In this document: piece after piece, positions 61,262-64,000 of the stretch
Layout of the letters: the number at the start of each line of letters is the position of its first letter
Position numbering within the stretch: position 1 is the first letter of the stretch
Source of the DNA: Litchfieldia alkalitelluris
Lineage (GTDB): Bacteria > Bacillota > Bacilli > Bacillales > Bacillaceae_L
Direction of reading: 5' to 3'
NCBI RefSeq assembly: GCF_002019645.1
Contig: NZ_KV917374.1
Location: 467,148 to 531,147 of the forward strand
Length of the DNA stretch: 64,000 bases
Notes under the pieces: model-generated
Seen by the model: only the letters and a program-made list of their open reading frames with translations
Database searches by the model: none
Told to the model about the DNA's origin: nothing
Made by a program: the position numbers and the translations under genes

Positions 61262-61950
61262 ATCGGGCGAGTTTCAGGATCTAGTGGAGAGCACAGATGA
61301 AAATCGGGCGAGCACAGTGGGAAAAGCGGCGGGTTGGAGCGAGAATCCGGCGGGATCAGAAGTAAAACGGGCCAGTGTCAGGATCCAAGTGGAGAGCAGA
61401 ACCAAAATCGGGCGAGAACAGTCGGAAAAGCGGCGGGTTGGGGCCAGAATGCGGCGGATTCAGAAGCAAAACGGGCCAGTGTCAGGATCCAAGTGGAGAG
61501 CACAACCAAAATCGGGCGAGCACAGTGGGAAAAGCGGCGGGTTGGGGCGAGAATGCGGCGGGATCAGAAAAAAATCGGGCCAGTGTCATGAATTCAGTGG
61601 AGAGCACAATCAAAATCGGGCGAGAACAGTGGGAAAAGCGGCGGGTTGGAGCGAGAATCCGGCGGAATCTGAATAAAATCGGGCCAGTGTCAGGATCTAG
61701 TGGAGAGCAGGAACGAAAATCGGGCGAGCACAGTGGGAAAAGCGGCGGGTTGGAGCGAGAATGCGGCGGGATCAGAAGTAAAACGGGCCAGTGTCAGGAT
61801 CCAAGTGGAGAGCAGAACCAAAATCGGGCGAGCACAGTCGTAAAAGCGGCGGGTTGGAGCGAGAATGCGGCGGGTTGGAGCCAGAATGCGGCGTGATCTG
61901 AAAAAAATCCGGCCAATGTCAGGATCCAGTGGCGAGCGGGAGCAGAATCA
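61262..61950. repeat. Tandem array, about six units of 104 bp, with GGCG-type motifs on a 21-bp grid
   Basis: ATCGGGCGAG starts at 61303, 61407, 61511, 61615, 61719 and 61823, an exact 104-bp period, with an extra one at 61262 (41 bp before the first). Within one unit GGC falls at 61307, 61328, 61349 and 61370, then 61411: spacings 21, 21, 21 and 41. The motifs are ATCGGGCG, AGCGGCGGG, TGCGGCGGG and ACGGGCC. It has the same family and orientation as the array at 45 kb. It fills the gap between argS and uvsE. Long open frames in all three plus-strand frames are a result of its low stop-codon content. Confidence 0.97.
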
Positions 61951-61989
61951 CCCCCCGGCCTTTGTCAGGATCCTGCAATTCCATAGGTA

Positions 61990-62946
61990 TCACCATATAA
62001 TGGTTGCTCCAGCCACTCTCTTAACACCACGAATTTTTGATAAATCTCCAACAAGCTGATGTAGTGCTTTGTCCTTTTGTTTCGCTTCAATCATAACGTC
62101 TAGATCTTGGCCTACTTCCCTGGCGGCATCAAAAAACGGCCGGATAAATGCAGGGTCAACAAAATCAGCATGGCTTCTAAATTCCTTTTCTGATTTTGGT
62201 GAAGATAGATGGACCTTTGGAATCAAGTCCAAATGAGACCATGTTTGAAATATATCTGGAAGAAGCTCAGTCAAGCTACGCTCAGACAGATTTGCTTGGT
62301 GATGATGATAATCAAATACAAATGGAATCCTCTCATTTCGGCATACCTCTAACGTTTCCTCTGCTGTGTAAGTTTTATCATCGTTCTCTAGTGACATTCT
62401 CTCTTTAACATGATATGGGAGTTGTTTAATATTTTCGTAAAACCGTTTTAGTGCTTCAGTTTTATCACCATATGCTCCACCAACATGGATATTAATAATG
62501 GTTCGATCGTGGATTCCCATTCCTTCAAAAAGATCGTAATGATATTGCATATCCTTGACCGCATTAGTGGTAATCGTTTCTTTAGGGCTTGTAAAAAGAG
62601 TAAACTGATTCGGGTGCAGACTGACCCTTAAATTGTGTTTTTTGACTAGCTCTCCAATTTCCCTTAGCTCCTTTTTAAAAGGAGTACGAAAATCCCATAA
62701 TACGTCAGGATGGGTGGCAAGCGGGACAATGGAGGACGACATTCGATATACTTCAATCTCATTGGCGATATTATAATAAAGCATGCGTAACGTATTTCTT
62801 AAATTAATCCCTGTAACCTCAAGTAGCTTCTGATATCTCTCCTCTTTATCCATCGCTTTCCATCTAGTAAAGGTTAATGTTCTAGCTGGAGAGCATTCAT
62901 ATAATGAGAGAGCATGAGAGACATAACCAAATCGTATTTTAACCAA
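61990..62946 (-). CDS. uvsE: UV DNA damage endonuclease
   Basis: A 318-residue UVDE-type repair nuclease that nicks DNA next to UV photoproducts. It has a TIM-barrel with metal ligands in [49 protein letters not shown] and HADFVDPA, all typical of UvsE. The start is TTG 62946 after AGGGGTCGGTGACGA. In B. subtilis uvsE lies next to related genes of the ywi-ywj area, which fits. The array lies downstream of it. Confidence 0.94.
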   Translation of the reverse strand: MVKIRFGYVSHALSLYECSPARTLTFTRWKAMDKEERYQKLLEVTGINLRNTLRMLYYNIANEIEVYRMSSSIVPLATHPDVLWDFRTPFKKELREIGELVKKHNLRVSLHPNQFTLFTSPKETITTNAVKDMQYHYDLFEGMGIHDRTIINIHVGGAYGDKTEALKRFYENIKQLPYHVKERMSLENDDKTYTAEETLEVCRNERIPFVFDYHHHQANLSERSLTELLPDIFQTWSHLDLIPKVHLSSPKSEKEFRSHADFVDPAFIRPFFDAAREVGQDLDVMIEAKQKDKALHQLVGDLSKIRGVKRVAGATIIW

Positions 62947-63182
62947 TCGTCACCGACCCCTAAATTCAATATTTTCATGAAAAAGCGCAAAATATAAGTA
63001 ACACAGCTGTGCTAGTTATATTTAGCGCTCATCATTTTTATAAGCTTATCTCGTATAAGTTGTTGCTTTTGTACATACTTATAAAATCACTTTAACATAG
63101 CAGTGTGGCATCTCTTACCTAATATCAGGAACAACTAGTATATTCCACTTTAAATAGTTCAATGAACAACAATCTTTCTATA

Positions 63183-64000
63183 TTATAGCAATCCTGAGAT
63201 TAACGTAGAAAACTTTTCTTTCCCTCTTTGAAAAATAGATCTTTGTTTTAATTCATTAAAGGTAATTTGTGAAGCGTTCGCAAAGTCTTTTCGCATTTGA
63301 CCTTTGACATATTGAATAAATTGGAAATCATAGATAAAACAGTTGACTTCATGATTTAAAAAGAAGCTTCGTTTATCCAGGTTTGCAGTTCCGATATCAC
63401 AAATTTGATCATCGATGACAATCACTTTTGAATGATAAAATCCTTTTTCATAATAGTAAAATTCAATCCCACTTCTCATTAACGGATTAAAGTAAGGAAA
63501 GGCTGCTTCCTTTACAAAGGGATGATCACCCTGACGAGGAATTAGAATTTTAATTTTCACTCCACGGTTTGCAGCATTTATTAATTCTTGAGCGATCATT
63601 TTTCCTGGGATAAAATATGGAGATCCTAATAGAATTTCTTCTTGAGCGGTTTTAATTAAATCGGTAAAGTGATGCTGTAGGAACGCGCCATCAGTAGGGA
63701 CTATCTTCATTGGAATTGGTCCTTCTTGAAGTGTAGGGAAATACTTTGTATTTACAAGTAAGTCCTCACCAGTGGTATCGTGAAAATCATATAAAAACTG
63801 TGTTTGTAAATCATTTACGGCTGGACCATCTACTTTTAAATGATAATCACGCCAAAATCCGAACTTTGGATCGCGACCGAGATACTCTTTTCCGATATTA
63901 AATCCTCCAACATAGCCCACCTTACCATCAATTACTGTGATTTTCCGATGATTTCTTTCATTTAACGAATACCATATAAATGGGAATTTTGGCTTATGAC
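63183..64000 (-). CDS. ywiE: Cardiolipin synthase (phospholipase D-type), 5' end outside window
   Basis: The last 271 or so codons of a cardiolipin synthase lie here, and the frame stays open through the right edge. Both HKD motifs are visible: the first as NHRKITVIDGK (near the right edge) and the second as FYHSKVIVIDDQICDIGTANLDKRSF. MGYVGGFNIG is an internal Met, not the start. The enzyme joins two phosphatidylglycerol molecules at the membrane. The missing N-terminal part should hold two membrane helices. Synteny with B. subtilis ywiE is likely. Confidence 0.92.
   Translation of the reverse strand, partial: HKPKFPFIWYSLNERNHRKITVIDGKVGYVGGFNIGKEYLGRDPKFGFWRDYHLKVDGPAVNDLQTQFLYDFHDTTGEDLLVNTKYFPTLQEGPIPMKIVPTDGAFLQHHFTDLIKTAQEEILLGSPYFIPGKMIAQELINAANRGVKIKILIPRQGDHPFVKEAAFPYFNPLMRSGIEFYYYEKGFYHSKVIVIDDQICDIGTANLDKRSFFLNHEVNCFIYDFQFIQYVKGQMRKDFANASQITFNELKQRSIFQRGKEKFSTLISGLL

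Noticed and set aside
61284-61896. Three overlapping open frames of 85-173 residues
   Set aside because: All three plus-strand frames are open because the array lacks stop codons; this is a composition effect, not coding evidence.

Overview
The window is a piece of chromosome from an AT-rich, endospore-forming Bacillaceae bacterium (Bacillus in the broad sense). The evidence is the sporulation and coat genes (a CotD-like protein, gerQ, an alpha/beta SASP, an rsfA-type regulator, pbpG), the riboswitch and PyrR leaders, the AGGAGG-type ribosome binding sites, and gene order in the right half that matches the Bacillus subtilis ywd-ywf-ywg-ywh-ywi region (ywdI, ywdK, gerQ, hemQ, pta, lipL, rsfA, ywzC, ywfO, ywgA, ywhB, ywhC, ywhD, pbpG, speE, speB, ywiB, argS, ywiE). 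No tRNA, rRNA, phage, transposase or CRISPR array was seen. Species was not determined.

Layout. 0-2.4 kb: end of a DUF3231 gene, a secreted DUF1287 protein, and a TPP riboswitch before thiW. 3.2-9.4 kb: purU, then a five-gene unit (metal-dependent dehydrogenase, HisC-like aminotransferase, NitT/TauT-type ABC importer) that looks like an uncharacterised uptake and conversion pathway. 9.5-15.3 kb: an ABC exporter, a coat protein, a split ThrE exporter, a frameshifted yrdB, and a metallo-hydrolase/TetR pair with palindromic operators. 15.4-21.6 kb: glnS (unusual in Bacillus), a GNAT remnant overlapping an HxlR regulator, a nitrilase/GNAT pair and small genes. 21.6-31.1 kb: an M20 dipeptidase, a PyrR-controlled codB-codA operon, an amidase, kbl-tdh for threonine breakdown, and a c-di-GMP-I riboswitch before a secreted TIM-barrel-like protein. 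31-40 kb: a flavin-binding PPOX protein, a HAD phosphatase, a betaine-type transporter, an SASP, HU, and pflB-pflA for anaerobic pyruvate cleavage. 40-64 kb: the B. subtilis-like block, ending in uvsE and a partial cardiolipin synthase.

The most striking content is non-coding. Four intergenic arrays (about 2.55, 20.8, 45.0 and 61.3 kb) have a repeat period of 104 bp. Inside each unit a short CGCC(G/C)-type motif recurs at 21, 21, 21 and 41 bp (or 21, 21 and 62), a grid of about 20.8 bp, which is two turns of B-DNA. The motif is on the plus strand in the left two arrays and on the minus strand in the right two. Two unrelated arrays (11.75 and 35.5 kb) and a weak one (1.75 kb) have a period of 52 bp, exactly half. 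Two AT-rich elements (25.96 and 33.04 kb) carry a TTTCGAAAATAAA-like motif at 21, 20 and 21 bp. I do not recognise this class; it is the best candidate here for an undescribed system, perhaps a helically phased binding platform.

A second repeat class is a GC-rich hairpin element of about 200 bp (six full copies, five of them between 48 and 59 kb, plus one internally deleted copy at 3.0 kb). It is of a kind widespread in Bacillaceae genomes.
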